A stretch of DNA of 64,000 nucleotides, taken from positions 132,564,532 through 132,628,531 of the forward strand of contig CM035806.1 in NCBI GenBank assembly GCA_020466095.1, read 5' to 3'. Under the pieces are notes generated by a model that was not told the DNA's origin, ran no database searches, and was given only the letters and a program-made list of their open reading frames with translations. The position numbers and the translations under genes were made by a program. Shown here in pieces: positions 36,886 to 49,960 of this stretch. The first letter of the stretch is position 1, and every line of letters starts with the position of its first letter. The DNA comes from Chlorops oryzae. Lineage: Eukaryota > Arthropoda > Insecta > Diptera > Chloropidae.

Positions 36886-37941
36886 AATTAAAGAAAAATG
36901 CCTCACGAACTTCAATCTATAATATAGATGCCGTAGGAACAAGAAAGAGCATGTTCAGCATGCATATTCGAAAAATTTACAAAATTACCTTTTAAACGAG
37001 CCTAATATGAAGAATATTGGATTAGTTTTTGGTGTGTTTTAATAATATGATATATTTTATTACCTTTTTTTTTAAACTGAATTTTGGGTTCCATCCCCTA
37101 ACTGGTCCAATAATGACCCTAGTAGAAAAAAAATATATTTTCGAGTCAAATGCCGCAAACCTCAATCTATGACGAGTTTTTTGAGACTATACCCATTAAA
37201 ATCGGTTAGTAGTTTCTATTCATAAAATTAATTTAAAACAAATATTTTTTGAAACGCATTATTCACTGTTTTTACGTTCGTTTCTTGAGTCTTTGCATGC
37301 GTACAGACCGAGAGAGCCATGCGTACAGACCGAGAGAGACATGCGAAGACCTAAGAAACGAACGTGAAAACAGTGAATAATGCGTTTCAAAAAATATTTG
37401 TTTTAAATTAATTTTATGAATAGAAACTACTAACCGATTTTAATGGGTATAGTCTCAAAAAACTCGTCATAGATTGAGGTTTGCGGCATTTGACTCGAAA
37501 ATATATTTTTTTTCTACTAGGGTCATTATTGGACCAGTTAGGGGATGGAACCCAAAATTCAGTTTAAAAAAAAAGGTAATAAAATATATCATATTATTAA
37601 AACACACCAAAAACTAATCCAATATTCTTCATATTAGGCTCGTTTAAAAGGTAATTTTGTAAATTTTTCGAATATGCATGCTGAACATGCTCTTTCTTGT
37701 TCCTACGGCATCTATATTATAGATTGAAGTTCGTGAGGCATTTTTCTTTAATTTAAGCCTAATTTTGTATGGGGACCCCCCTAACGAGGGGAGATAGAGG
37801 GTAGGTATGTTTGAAGAAAATGTTTGGGGTAAAAAAATAATGGGGGTCGGTCATATATATCAGCCCCCTAGGAGGGGTTTGACTGTAGTGACGGCCATTT
37901 TGTATGAATTTTTGCTCAAATTAAGGTAGTTTTATATGGGA
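36699..37941. repeat. 1.2 kb palindrome ending at the gap
   Basis: 36699-37300 and 37340-37941 are inverted copies. They are essentially perfect in the outer parts, with a few mismatches close to the centre. The roughly 40-base centre holds two tandem copies of CATGCGTACAGACCGAGAGA. The right arm stops exactly at the run of N. Confidence 0.9.
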
Positions 37942-38041
37942 NNNNNNNNNNNNNNNNNNNNNNNNNNNNNNNNNNNNNNNNNNNNNNNNNNNNNNNNNNN
38001 NNNNNNNNNNNNNNNNNNNNNNNNNNNNNNNNNNNNNNNNN
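37942..38041. other. Assembly gap of 100 N
   Basis: Exactly 100 unknown bases, the usual arbitrary scaffold spacer, separate the palindrome from the inverted copy of segment B. Order and orientation across it are not shown by sequence. Confidence 0.98.
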
Positions 38042-38376
38042 TCAAGTTCCATATCGTCGGCTTAGAGTAAAAATGTGCCAACTCCACTTTTTTTGATTAT
38101 GTTAACTAATTCCTATGTTAAAAACAAAAATCATATTTCTTTAACATTTTCTTTTTGCATCAAAGTTTGCTTCAGATTTTTAACATTAGCCAGCAAATTT
38201 ATGCTCATGAAAATTAAAGAAACTATAGTCAAGATTAAGTTTTCAACATACAATGTCAGATGGCCAGGTAAAGCACATAAGGTTGTATTTTTTTTAAACT
38301 GTTGTTCTATTACTTAAGTACATTGCAAGGGGTTTCCTTTCATTTTTGATGGCTCTTTTATCCGATGAATAGTGTA

Positions 38377-38620
38377 CAGTGGAACCTCGATTATCCGGAC
38401 TCCCATTAACCGGACTCTCTTTTAAGCGGAGCATCTTGGCGCTGGTTGGAAAACTCCTTATAACTTCTACAATTTTCTACCAATTTCAGCATACCATAAC
38501 ATTTTGGAAACGTAAAATATACAAAGCAAAAATTGAAGCGAAAATTTCAAAAATCGTCCTCCCGACCACAAAATCAAACTTTAAAAAAAAAAATTTGTGT
38601 TTTCAGATATAATCTGATTT
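38377..38620 (+). mobile_element. Pogo/Tigger-like terminal fragment
   Basis: CAGTGGAACCTCGATTATCC beside TA at 38375, followed by a second ACCGGACT motif, resembles a Tigger end. The body to about 38620 has no intact transposase and the far end was not found. Confidence 0.4.
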
Positions 38621-38639
38621 TGTGAGCCAGAAACAAAAT

Positions 38640-40174
38640 TAAAGTTTCATTTTGTATTTACTAAATAATCGTAAAATAATCAATATTATTTCAAATTAAT
38701 TAGAAAAATCAGAAAAAATCAAAAATAATTAAAAAAAAAAAATAATCTCAATTAATTTACGATTATTCTTGAGTATTCTTGTTTTTTGGGATTATTTTTG
38801 ATTTTTCTGATTATTTTTACACATACACTCACACAAAAACAATGGGCCGATGAACGGCCTAAGTGGCAGCCACTTCAACCTACCTATTATGAAATATAAA
38901 ATTAACTACTGCTTGTGCTTGGAAAATTTCGATAAACGAATAAAAAACGATGTTATTCAAAAATAAATTGAAAATAATTAAAATTAATACCAAAAAATTA
39001 GATAAAATAAAAAATAATCAAAAATATTCAAAAATAATCTTAAATTAATCGAGAATATTTTTTTGATTATTTTTGATTTTTTGTTGATTTTTTTCATTAA
39101 TCTGAAATAATTCCTATTATTTCACAATTATTTGGTAGTCCTAATGACTAATAATCCAAAATTTCAAAAAGTTAATTTACATAATAATGATTATGGATTT
39201 AAAAAACAAAAAAATTAATGGGATTTAACAGCTCTGCCCAGTAAACACTTTAGGAGTGATCGTATTTGTGAGTTCGAAATCTTTACAAAAATTAACGAAT
39301 ATGTACATAATTAACGCTCTACATGTCGTATGAGGGATGCCTTTTTTATGATATGCCCGGCATTTGTACTGCATACGCATGTTTACCGGAGCATATCAAT
39401 ACTGAGAGCATCTATGTATGTGCAATTGATTTTTTTAAAATATGACACAGTTCCGCCATCCGATTAAAAAAATTTTTTTTTATGAAATTAAATACTAGGG
39501 GGTATATTTTAAAAAAAGTAATATGTTAAAGCGGCGCCAAATTGGGAATACAGTGAAAAAAAATTGTTAAAATTTTCTTTTTAGTTTTGTGAAAAAAATT
39601 TTCTGAGTGTAAAATTGAAAAACAATTTTTTGGTTTCCTTGTTTTATTATCTAACAGAATCTTTTTAGATCATTTTTCCGTCTAAATTGGGTGTTGAGAT
39701 ATTCCATTTTGAAAATTATATGCTTATTTTTCATTAAGTTTGAAGCGGACTGTCATCGAAAACTCAACTGTAATTTCCTTTCTTCAAAAGAATGAGCTCT
39801 TTACTTCCTTCGTATTTCCTTGGCAGCGTAGAGCCCTTTAAAATGAAATTTAAAAATATTGCCTAAAAATATGCAGCGATTTTTTTGTTTTCTCCTTATG
39901 TTTTGAGCTTTCTGATTTTCAATTGCAAAAACCCCTTGTGGGTGTAAATATAATATATGATATACATATTTGTTTTACATACAATATATAATATCTAAAA
40001 TACTGAGTTAATATAACCAGAGAAATCATATAATATAATCATGCGAAGTCACGCATATTTGAAAAACTCACTTATTGAACAAACGGCGCATATAAGAATG
40101 AGATCTAGCGTCAAAAAATCATAGCTATGACTTCTTTTATATGACAGTCGCATTAATTTCAATAATTCAACCAA
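38640..40174. other. AT-rich non-coding stretch of the right arm
   Basis: 38640-39130 is the inverted ATTATTTTTGATT array with the empty site for the left-arm Helentron pair (near 39030-39060). The remainder matches 14110-15060. No gene is seen. Confidence 0.5.
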
Positions 40175-40176
40175 TA

Positions 40177-41174
40177 ACAAGTTGGCTGATAAGTCCCCGG
40201 TCTAACAAAGAAAAACACATTTTTTTGTCAAAATTCGTTTTTATTATTCAACATAGTTCCCTTCAAGAGCGATACAACGGTTATAACGACCTTCCAATTT
40301 TTTGATACCATTTTGGTAGTACTCCTTCGGTTTTGCCTCAAAATAGGCCTCAGTTTCGGCGATCACCTCTTCATTGCAGCCAAATTTTTTCCCTGCGAGC
40401 ATCCTTTTGAGGTCTGAGAACAAGAAAAAGTCGCTGGGGGCCAGATCTGGAGAATACGGTGGGTGGGGAAGCAATTCGAAGCCTACCTAATTCATGAATT
40501 TTTGCCATCGTTCTCAATGACTTGTGGCACGGTGCGTTGTCTTGGTGGAACAACACTTTTTTCTTCTTTATATGGGGCCGTTTTGCCGCGATTTCGACCT
40601 TCAAACGCTCGAATAACGACATATAATAGTCACTGTTGATGGTTTTTCCCTTCCCTTTTCATATCCAAATATTGATGAATGATATGACCAACACGTTCCT
40701 TTGATATCTTTAAGGCCTCTGCTATCTCGATCAACTTCATTTTACGGTCATTCAAAATCATTTTGTGAATTTTTTGGATGTTTTCGTCGGTAACCACCTC
40801 TTTCGGGCGTCCACTGCGTTCACCGTCCTCCGTGCTCATTTCACCACGCTTGAATTTTGCATACCAATCAATTATTGTTGATTTTCCTGGGGCAGAGTCC
40901 GGAAACTCATTATCAAGCCAAGTTTTTGCTTCCACTGTATTTTTTCCCTTCAGAAAACAGTATTTTATCAAAACACGAAATTCCTTTTTTCCCATTTTTT
41001 TTTAAATAACAAAAGTTGCTTCACAAAAGACGCTCTATCTCACAAACTAATTGACTTACAGACGTCAAATTTTGACACGAATCATTTGAAGGTTGCCACT
41101 ATATAAAAATAATATGCATTTAATACTAGCGACGCCATCTATGTGTCAGACCGGGGACTTATCAGCCAACCTGT
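40177..41174 (-). mobile_element. Mariner, irritans type, internally deleted
   Basis: Terminal repeats read TTGGCTGATAAGTCCCCGGT from 40182 and its complement ending CCAACCTGT at 41174, with TA on each side (40175 and 41175). At 998 bases it is about 300 shorter than a complete mariner. The ends resemble those of Himar1-type elements. The left-arm counterpart lacks it. Confidence 0.88.
40244..40995 (-). pseudogene. Mariner transposase remnant
   Basis: ATG 40995 opens the N-terminal helix-turn-helix part (MGKKEFRVLIKYCFLK, then GERSGRPKEVV). After QYLDMK a deletion of about 100 residues removes the first catalytic Asp. The frame resumes, with further shifts, at the second catalytic region (HQDNAPCH) and the third (PYSPDLAPSDFF) and ends at 40244. 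It cannot encode an active DD34D enzyme. Confidence 0.85.
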
Positions 41175-41305
41175 TAAGACATTTCCACCGATTTAAACTT
41201 AATTAAGAAATTTAATTGAACAAAAAAACCAATTTATATACCTATTCATTGCAATATTAGATGACAAAGAAAAAGAACTACATATGAATAGGTACGTCGC
41301 CTTTA

Positions 41306-41446
41306 AGGGGCTCTCTCCAGCTGTGTAGAAATGAATGTCATATAACAACAAATGCTTCAGAAATGAATCAGAAACTTTCTGAAGTGTCTTTTTGTATGAG
41401 GTTTTTCATTTCTGTTTCATTTCTGATGGAACCGGAGAAAGCCCCT
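41306..41446. mobile_element. MITE with AGGGGCTCTCTCC ends
   Basis: AGGGGCTCTCTCC at the left pairs with GGAGAAAGCCCCT at the right. It is 141 bases, non-coding, and repeated at 45057-45197 by the tandem duplication. It lies in the 0.8 kb segment missing from the left arm. Confidence 0.5.
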
Positions 41447-42274
41447 CACGTATAAAATAAGCCAATTTCGACTGAAAATTTTTTGAAATTACAGCGGCAA
41501 ATCAAATCATCAAAAATCCGTCACTCAAAATAGCGGTCACTCAAAAAATAGTTTACAGGGATGCCACATTAAAAGTTTTTATAATTCCATTTGTATTCAT
41601 TTGTAAAGAGGCCAATTAGTGCTTTTTCGAATGATCTTCTAGTGAAAATACCACAAAAGCAAGAGCGCATTGCAACAGACTCTTCTTCAAATGAAATTTT
41701 CATTTGAAAGATGATTGTATACTCCTATTTTCAATGCAGATCCTATGAAATTGTCATGACAAGATGTTTTTCAATCTGTGTGCTACAATTCTCAAAAGTT
41801 TTATAATTTTTCTGTACTTAAGATTTTTAAAGAATTGAAACTTTTAAGTTTTTCCAAAGGCGATAATGTGTCACAATCACGAAGTGACGAAATATGGCCA
41901 TATCCGCGAATTTTCTTTAAATATTCTTTTTCTTCTCCTCTCCGCGGCGTATACTATTTTTTCAAATGTAATTCTCATTCGCGTTGGCACCATATATTTT
42001 TTTCCAAATGATATTTTCATTCATATTAGCTGCATATATTCTATTTTCAAATGAAATAATCATGCACGTTTGATCCATTTCATCCAGCCAGCATGTACAA
42101 ATGAAGTTTTCATGCGGACCAGGGTCATACACTCCTTAACCTAATGAAGGTACATGAATTTAGAAGTAAGGGCTAGTAATGCGAGTAGTCGCAGTATGAA
42201 TTTTCAACACTTCGGAAGTACTGCAGAAATGGGGAAAATTCCGGCTGGGAACATATGAAAATACATTAAGGGTA

Positions 42275-42810
42275 TTCCCTTAAAGGTGTATTTGCCTCGA
42301 AAACCTCGAAAATTCGAAAATTCACGAGCCTCGAAAATGAACGGTCAAATTTTGTATGAACAATTGTAATTGCCAGCTTCGAAAACTTTCAAGTCAAATT
42401 TGTTGCGTATTTGGCTCGTGTTTCGAAGCGTAAGTTGTAGTGTTGCCCTGAAAACAAAATTAAAACTACTAAATGCCCTACAATAAGAACACATTCTCAA
42501 TACCAAAAACAGATTAATGTTTATTTTAATAAAAATTAACATTATAATAGAGAAAAATATTTTTGAGAAATAAAAATAATTTAGTTTAGATATTTTCATA
42601 TGAGAAAACGAGATATACAGAATCAACAAAATACGGGAAAATAGCACTGTTTTTGCATACAATTTTTATATTACAAAATGAATCCCTGGCTGAACTGTCA
42701 AATTTTTAAATTACAAAAACTACTCAAAGTCGCAAAAAAGGTGTGTTCCCGAAAAGTGCCTTGTACTTTTTCGAGGTTTTCATGTTTTCATCTTTTCACC
42801 ATTAAGGGAA
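42275..42810. mobile_element. TTCCCTTAA-ended MITE, right-arm copy 1
   Basis: Counterpart of 13258-13791, flanked by TA. Confidence 0.6.
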
Positions 42811-43850
42811 TACACTTATTATTGTGAGATGCGCGTATAAGTGGGGAGAGGATATTGACAACTGCGGCTCTCAGAAGGGGATTTTAAAGATTTGTTAATT
42901 TTTCGATAGGTATTACCTAAGAACGCTCTCAAAAAAAAAAAAATAATAATAATAATTAAAAATTCAAACTAATTTAGATAGAAAGATGAAACAAACGTTT
43001 TCTGAATTCTAATAAAACAGGAAATCTAAAGAATTTTTTTTGTAAATTTAACACTGAAAAAATTTGTTCCACAAAAAAAGATGAAACAATTACTTTTTCA
43101 GTGCATTCCCGTTTTAAGCACCACTTTCTAGCTATTTTTAAAAAACAACTTCAGTATTATCTTTCACTGAAAAAAATTTTATAAAAAAAAAGTGTATCTT
43201 TTTGAGATATTTACAAAAATGTGTGTGTATATATGTAGATGATCTCAGCACAAATTTGCGAAATATAGTAAAATAACATATCACTCATCATACGGCATTT
43301 GTTTAAGAACATATTTTTGAATTATTTACGTTTTTTCAAATACTTACCTTTTATATAACACGAAGCTATCCGTGTACTTAAATTAATTTCTTTCAGTGTA
43401 AAATTTAAAAAAGGGGCTGGTTTCCTTGTTTTATTAACTATCAGCAGCCATTTGTTTTAACATTTCATCTAAACCCGAATCAGTCCCACGACACCATATG
43501 GCTACGCTGTATAAGTTGATGACAATTAACGCCAAATAAAAACAAAACAAATAATTATAAAAGTATGTATATAAAAAACCTACGATCAGAGAAAAAGCCT
43601 CTCGAATGGCATTTGAAAAAAACGTGCATTCATTGTTTAGTTATTTCGTGTAAAAAGCGGTCACAAAATTTTGAGCCTATGGGCTGATTCGGGTTAATTA
43701 GTTTTTGAGATATAAAATTTTGAAAATGGCTCACCACAACGCATTTTTCAGGGATATTTTAAGGACACTGGGCTATAGGAACTTACAATAAACAAAACTT
43801 TAAAATCCCTTTCAGGGGCCGATTCCCTTCCTGAGCCGGCAAGGACCTAT

Positions 43851-44506
43851 TTATACCCGACACACTCTGTGTCGAGGGTATATTGCGTTTGTGTGGTTGT
43901 GTGTAACACCCAGAACCAGTCGAGATAGATCATACAAAATATATATAGAAATGATCAGCGTCACCAGGAGATTCGATTTAGACATTTCCATCCGTCTGTC
44001 TGTCTGTCCGTCTGTCTGTCTGTCCGTCTGTCCGTCTGACCGTCTGTCTGTCAGTCTGTCTGTCCGTCTGTTTGTATACAGTTTTCTTATCGAAGGAGTT
44101 GAGCTATCTTTACGAAATTTGGTATACTTGCTCACGGGGACCCGATTGGACCATTTTTAGGGGTACCTCCAGTACTAGGGTCTGTTACGAAAATCACAAA
44201 AACTGCTCTAAAACCAGAGTTTTTCAAGATATTTTGATGAAATTTGGTATTTGAACATATTTAAAGACAAGTAATATGATTTCGAAAAATTAGAAAATTG
44301 GGCGTGGCAGAAGGGGCGTTTTTCGAAAATTGTCTCCAAAATTCAAATGGTACTTAAAATTTGGCACTTATACTTCCTTTGTAGCCGTTAACATCCTCCC
44401 GAAAAATTTTCTTGATCGGTCCATTATTAAGGGTACCTCCAGTACTAGGGTCTGTCAGAAAAATCTCAAAACTGCCCCAAAATCGGACTTTTTCGAAATA
44501 TTTCAA
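43851..44506 (-). mobile_element. Helentron/DINE-1-like element cut by the duplication junction
   Basis: It begins at the TATACCCGACACACTCTGTG stem, contains the (GTCY)n tract, and stops at TTTCGAAATATTTCAA where mariner sequence takes over. It also lacks about 40 bases near 44140 compared with the complete copy. Confidence 0.7.
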
Positions 44507-44925
44507 AATCATTTTGTGAATTTTTTGGATGTTTTCGTCGGTAACCACCTCTTTCGGGCGTCCACTGCGTTCACCGTCCTCCGTGCTCATTTCACCACGC
44601 TTGAATTTTGCATACCAATCAATTATTGTTGATTTTCCTGGGGCAGAGTCCGGAAACTCATTATCAAGCCAAGTTTTTGCTTCCACTGTATTTTTTCCCT
44701 TCAGAAAACAGTATTTTATCAAAACACGAAATTCCTTTTTTCCCATTTTTTTTTAAATAACAAAAGTTGCTTCACAAAAGACGCTCTATCTCACAAACTA
44801 ATTGACTTACAGACGTCAAATTTTGACACGAATCATTTGAAGGTTGCCACTATATAAAAATAATATGCATTTAATACTAGCGACGCCATCTATGTGTCAG
44901 ACCGGGGACTTATCAGCCAACCTGT
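44502..44925 (-). pseudogene. Mariner fragment in the second tandem unit
   Basis: Only the TIR at 44925 and the transposase N-terminus from ATG 44746 remain. The frame runs on into Helentron sequence to give a chimeric open frame of 130 codons, which has no known meaning. Confidence 0.8.
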
Positions 44926-46025
44926 TAAGACATTTCCACCGATTTAAACTTAATTAAGAAATTTAATTGAACAAAAAAACCAATTTATATACCTATTCAT
45001 TGCAATATTAGATGACAAAGAAAAAGAACTACATATGAATAGGTACGTCGCCTTTAAGGGGCTCTCTCCAGCTGTGTAGAAATGAATGTCATATAACAAC
45101 AAATGCTTCAGAAATGAATCAGAAACTTTCTGAAGTGTCTTTTTGTATGAGGTTTTTCATTTCTGTTTCATTTCTGATGGAACCGGAGAAAGCCCCTCAC
45201 GTATAAAATAAGCCAATTTCGACTGAAAATTTTTTGAAATTACAGCGGCAAATCAAATCATCAAAAATCCGTCACTCAAAATAGCGGTCACTCAAAAAAT
45301 AGTTTACAGGGATGCCACATTAAAAGTTTTTATAATTCCATTTGTATTCATTTGTAAAGAGGCCAATTAGTGCTTTTTCGAATGATCTTCTAGTGAAAAT
45401 ACCACAAAAGCAAGAGCGCATTGCAACAGACTCTTCTTCAAATGAAATTTTCATTTGAAAGATGATTGTATACTCCTATTTTCAATGCAGATCCTATGAA
45501 ATTGTCATGACAAGATGTTTTTCAATCTGTGTGCTACAATTCTCAAAAGTTTTATAATTTTTCTGTACTTAAGATTTTTAAAGAATTGAAACTTTTAAGT
45601 TTTTCCAAAGGCGATAATGTGTCACAATCACGAAGTGACGAAATATGGCCATATCCGCGAATTTTCTTTAAATATTCTTTTTCTTCTCCTCTCCGCGGCG
45701 TATACTATTTTTTCAAATGTAATTCTCATTCGCGTTGGCACCATATATTTTTTTCCAAATGATATTTTCATTCATATTAGCTGCATATATTCTATTTTCA
45801 AATGAAATAATCATGCACGTTTGATCCATTTCATCCAGCCAGCATGTACAAATGAAGTTTTCATGCGGACCAGGGTCATACACTCCTTAACCTAATGAAG
45901 GTACATGAATTTAGAAGTAAGGGCTAGTAATGCGAGTAGTCGCAGTATGAATTTTCAACACTTCGGAAGTACTGCAGAAATGGGGAAAATTCCGGCTGGG
46001 AACATATGAAAATACATTAAGGGTA

Positions 46026-46561
46026 TTCCCTTAAAGGTGTATTTGCCTCGAAAACCTCGAAAATTCGAAAATTCACGAGCCTCGAAAATGAACGGTCAAA
46101 TTTTGTATGAACAATTGTAATTGCCAGCTTCGAAAACTTTCAAGTCAAATTTGTTGCGTATTTGGCTCGTGTTTCGAAGCGTAAGTTGTAGTGTTGCCCT
46201 GAAAACAAAATTAAAACTACTAAATGCCCTACAATAAGAACACATTCTCAATACCAAAAACAGATTAATGTTTATTTTAATAAAAATTAACATTATAATA
46301 GAGAAAAATATTTTTGAGAAATAAAAATAATTTAGTTTAGATATTTTCATATGAGAAAACGAGATATACAGAATCAACAAAATACGGGAAAATAGCACTG
46401 TTTTTGCATACAATTTTTATATTACAAAATGAATCCCTGGCTGAACTGTCAAATTTTTAAATTACAAAAACTACTCAAAGTCGCAAAAAAGGTGTGTTCC
46501 CGAAAAGTGCCTTGTACTTTTTCGAGGTTTTCATGTTTTCATCTTTTCACCATTAAGGGAA
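46026..46561. mobile_element. TTCCCTTAA-ended MITE, right-arm copy 2
   Basis: Tandem-duplicate copy of 42275-42810, offset by 3751. Confidence 0.6.
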
Positions 46562-47600
46562 TACACTTATTATTGTGAGATGCGCGTATAAGTGGGGAGA
46601 GGATATTGACAACTGCGGCTCTCAGAAGGGGATTTTAAAGATTTGTTAATTTTTCGATAGGTATTACCTAAGAACGCTCTCAAAAAAAAAAAAATAATAA
46701 TAATAATTAAAAATTCAAACTAATTTAGATAGAAAGATGAAACAAACGTTTTCTGAATTCTAATAAAACAGGAAATCTAAAGAATTTTTTTTGTAAATTT
46801 AACACTGAAAAAATTTGTTCCACAAAAAAAGATGAAACAATTACTTTTTCAGTGCATTCCCGTTTAAGCACCACTTTCTAGCTATTTTAAAAAAACAACT
46901 TCAGTATTATCTTTCACTGAAAAAAATTTTATAAAAAAAAGTGTATCTTTTTGAGATATTTACAAAAATGTGTGTGTATATATGTAGATGATCTCAGCAC
47001 AAATTTGCGAAATATGGTAGAATAACATATCACTCATCATACGGCATTTGTTTAAGAACATATTTTTGAATTATTTACGTTTTTTCAAATACTTACCTTT
47101 TATATAACACGAAGCTATCCGTGTACTTAAATTAATTTCTTTCAGTGTAAAATTTAAAAAAAGGGCTGGTTTCCTTGTTTTATTAACTATCAGCAGCCAT
47201 TTGTTTTAACATTTCATCTAAACCCGAATCAGTCCCACGACACCATATGGCTACGCTGTATAAGTTGATGACAATTAACGCCAAATAAAAACAAAACAAA
47301 TAATTATAAAAGTATGTATATAAAAAACCTACGATCAGAGAAAAAGCCTCTCGAATGGCATTTGAAAAAAACGTGCATTCATTGTTTAGTTATTTCGTGT
47401 AAAAAGCGGTCACAAAATTTTGAGCCTATGGGCTGATTCGGGTTAATTAGTTTTTGAGATATAAAATTTTGAAAATGGCTCACCACAACGCATTTTTCAG
47501 GGATATTTTAAGGACACTGGGCTATAGGAACTTAAAATAAACAAAACTTTAAAATCCCTTTCAGGGGCCGATTGCCTTCCTGAGCCGGCAAGGACCTATT

Positions 47601-48504
47601 TATACCCGACACACTCTGTGTCGAGGGTATATTGCGTTTGTGTGGTTGTGTGTAACACCCAGAACCAGTTGAGATAGACCATACAAAATATATATAGAAA
47701 TGATCAGCGTCACCAGGAGATTCGATTTAGACATTTCCATCCGTCTGTCTGTCTGTCGTCTGTCTGTCTGTCTGCGTACCGTCTGTCTGTCATCTGTCTG
47801 TCCGTCTGTTGTATACAGTTTTCTTATCGAAGGAGTTGAGCTATCTTTACGAAATTTGGTATCTTGCTCACGGGACATGAGTAAGAACAAGTTCGAGAAT
47901 GGACCGATCGGACCATTTTTAGGGGTACCTCCAGTAACTAGGGTCTGTTTGAAAATCATAAAAACTGCTCTAAAACCGGATTTTTTTCAAGATATTTTGA
48001 TGAAATTTGGTATTTGAACATATTTAAAGGCAAGTAATATGATTTCGAAAAATTGAAAAATTGGGCGTGGCAGAAGGGCGTTTTTCGAAAATTGTCTCCT
48101 ACACCCGAAATTCAAATGGTACTTAAAATTTGGCACTTATACTTCCTTTGTAGCCGTTAACATCCTCCCGAAAAATTTCCTTGATCGGTCCATTATTAAG
48201 GGTACCTCCAGTACTAGGGTCTGTCAGAAAAATCTCAAAACTGCCCCAAAATCGGACTTTTTCGAAATATTTCAATGAAACTTAGAATTTGCGTGTATAT
48301 TTAAGCCTCCGATTAGAATTCCGAAAAATTGGAAAAGTGGGCGTAGCAAAGGCGCGGTTTTCATAAAGAAATTAAACAAAAGTCGGTATATAGGGACCCC
48401 CTATGGACTTAAACAACTCCTGATATTAAAAATTATTTGAAGATGTGTGTCTGTGTCGGGTATTCTATTGTCAGGCTTGCCTGACTATAACACCCTTACT
48501 TGTT
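47601..48504 (-). mobile_element. Helentron/DINE-1-like element, near full length
   Basis: Inverted counterpart of 11345-12227, with both terminal stems and a (GTCT)n tract at 47744-47815. Confidence 0.7.
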
Positions 48505-48505
48505 T

Positions 48506-49325
48506 TCATTATGTTGGGTACTTTTTTGAATTTTCTACTTTTTTTTTATTTGGTGAACGTGGGCGGGTGGCAGAGAGATACACTCCTCTTTCTTTGATCA
48601 TAAACGATCGAAAGAAATAACGATTTTAATGTATTATGCAATATCTTTTATTATTTCGATATGTACGTACAGATGTAAATAAATTATCTTTATTTATTTA
48701 TGATCACATAGTATATCATCACACAACCCAATAGGAAAGAATTTTATCGATGACAAAATTTCAAATTGCTTACAGAAAATGAAAGAGAAAAATTTCGGTT
48801 GTTGTTGAAACTTCTTTAATGGATTTCCTGCTGGGATAAATTGTTGTTGTTTTTTTTTTAACCATAAATAATCTTTCGACCAATAATTAAAGTACTTAAT
48901 TTAAGCACAATCGCATTAAAATGAATAGAATTCTTTTCTTATAAGTAAGAATTAAGATTACATGAGGCAGATGAAGAAGACTTTCGTAATTAATACTGAC
49001 GGTTCAATATGATCCTTAACTACAAATATACAACACTCTGTTTTTACTGTCTTTACTGCATATACATATTTATATACATATATGTTAATAGTGTTGGTTT
49101 TTATGATTTATGTATGTATATGTGCATGAGGCTCCCCCGAGCAGGAGAGTTTCTCATCACATTGATCCCAATTTTCCATTGGCAATGAAATTCACATTCT
49201 AAGATTTCATATTTCCTGCTGGATTATTGCTCAAACATATTAGGCATTTAATTTCAATAATTTTTTTTTGTTTTGACGTCATTGTTGACCAAGGCTGCGC
49301 TCTGTTCAAGTGAAAAAGGAAAGAA

Positions 49326-49356
<31 letters not shown>

Positions 49357-49733
49357 ACAAAGGGTTTTTATAACTTTTGAGATTTACATTAGTTTTTGGA
49401 CGCGCACAATGTACACAATAAATTGAATTATTTATTCTAAGATAGATCCGTAAATTCTAATAAGGTACTCAGAGCGTTGACTTGAGGGTTTCGATTGCGT
49501 TTCAGGCTGTTGAAAATGCGTTATAAAGTAAAAATAAAATTAAAATTAAAAAAAAAAAAGAGAAATAATATAAAGGAAAAATAAATCAAAAATAATAAAT
49601 AAGTAAAAAATTGAAATAAAAATTAAAACATTTTGCTATAAAATGATCTACATACATTCAAACTTAAAATAAAATTCGATAGAAAAGAGGATTTCAGCGC
49701 GAGAGCGAATTTTGGAGCGCAGACTTGCAGGTC
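48506..49733. other. 3' flank of the Ilp8-like gene
   Basis: No other gene is seen. It holds an A run at 49328-49353 and the candidate poly(A) signal listed separately. Confidence 0.4.
49431..49436 (-). promoter_or_regulatory. Candidate poly(A) signal of the Ilp8-like gene
   Basis: TTTATT on the plus strand is AATAAA on the minus strand, about 300 bases after the stop codon. It is the first such signal downstream of exon 3 and is conserved in the inverted copy at 10416-10421. Confidence 0.45.
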
Positions 49734-49960
49734 TCAGCAAAAGAAGTCCTCTTCGCATCGATTGAAACAGCAATAGGGAATGTTGTCGTATCTCTGAGGA
49801 ATGTCGCGTTTGAAGCGCTTTTCCATATGCAGCTTCTTCGCCTTGTATTTCGGGTAAACATTGGCTTCACTTAATTTCCGGAAGCGTTCGCGATCCACTT
49901 TCAAATAGCCTCCCGGTGGGTAAATACTCCGACTTATGAAATGCCTTTTCCTGTCAGCAT
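49734..49960 (-). CDS. Ilp8: Ilp8-like exon 3: connecting region and A chain
   Basis: The acceptor CTTTCAG precedes 227 bases that complete the split Tyr codon and encode 75 residues to a TGA stop. It begins with the basic run ADRKRHF, ends in the A-chain-like CCFNRCEEDFFC, and carries further basic cleavage sites. This copy is in frame throughout, unlike the inverted copy at 9896-10120. Confidence 0.75.

Larger units (their letters stand above)
40751..48275. repeat. Tandem duplication, about 3.75 kb unit
   Basis: Unit 1 runs from 40751 to 44501 and unit 2 from 44502 to about 48270, with a constant 3751 offset through most of the length. The junction joins a Helentron-like element to the mariner interior at a shared TTCAA. 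The left arm has only one copy. Confidence 0.92.

Noticed and set aside
44354..44746. 130-codon chimeric mariner-Helentron frame as a fusion gene
   Set aside because: It arises at a duplication junction, and its second half is non-coding repeat.
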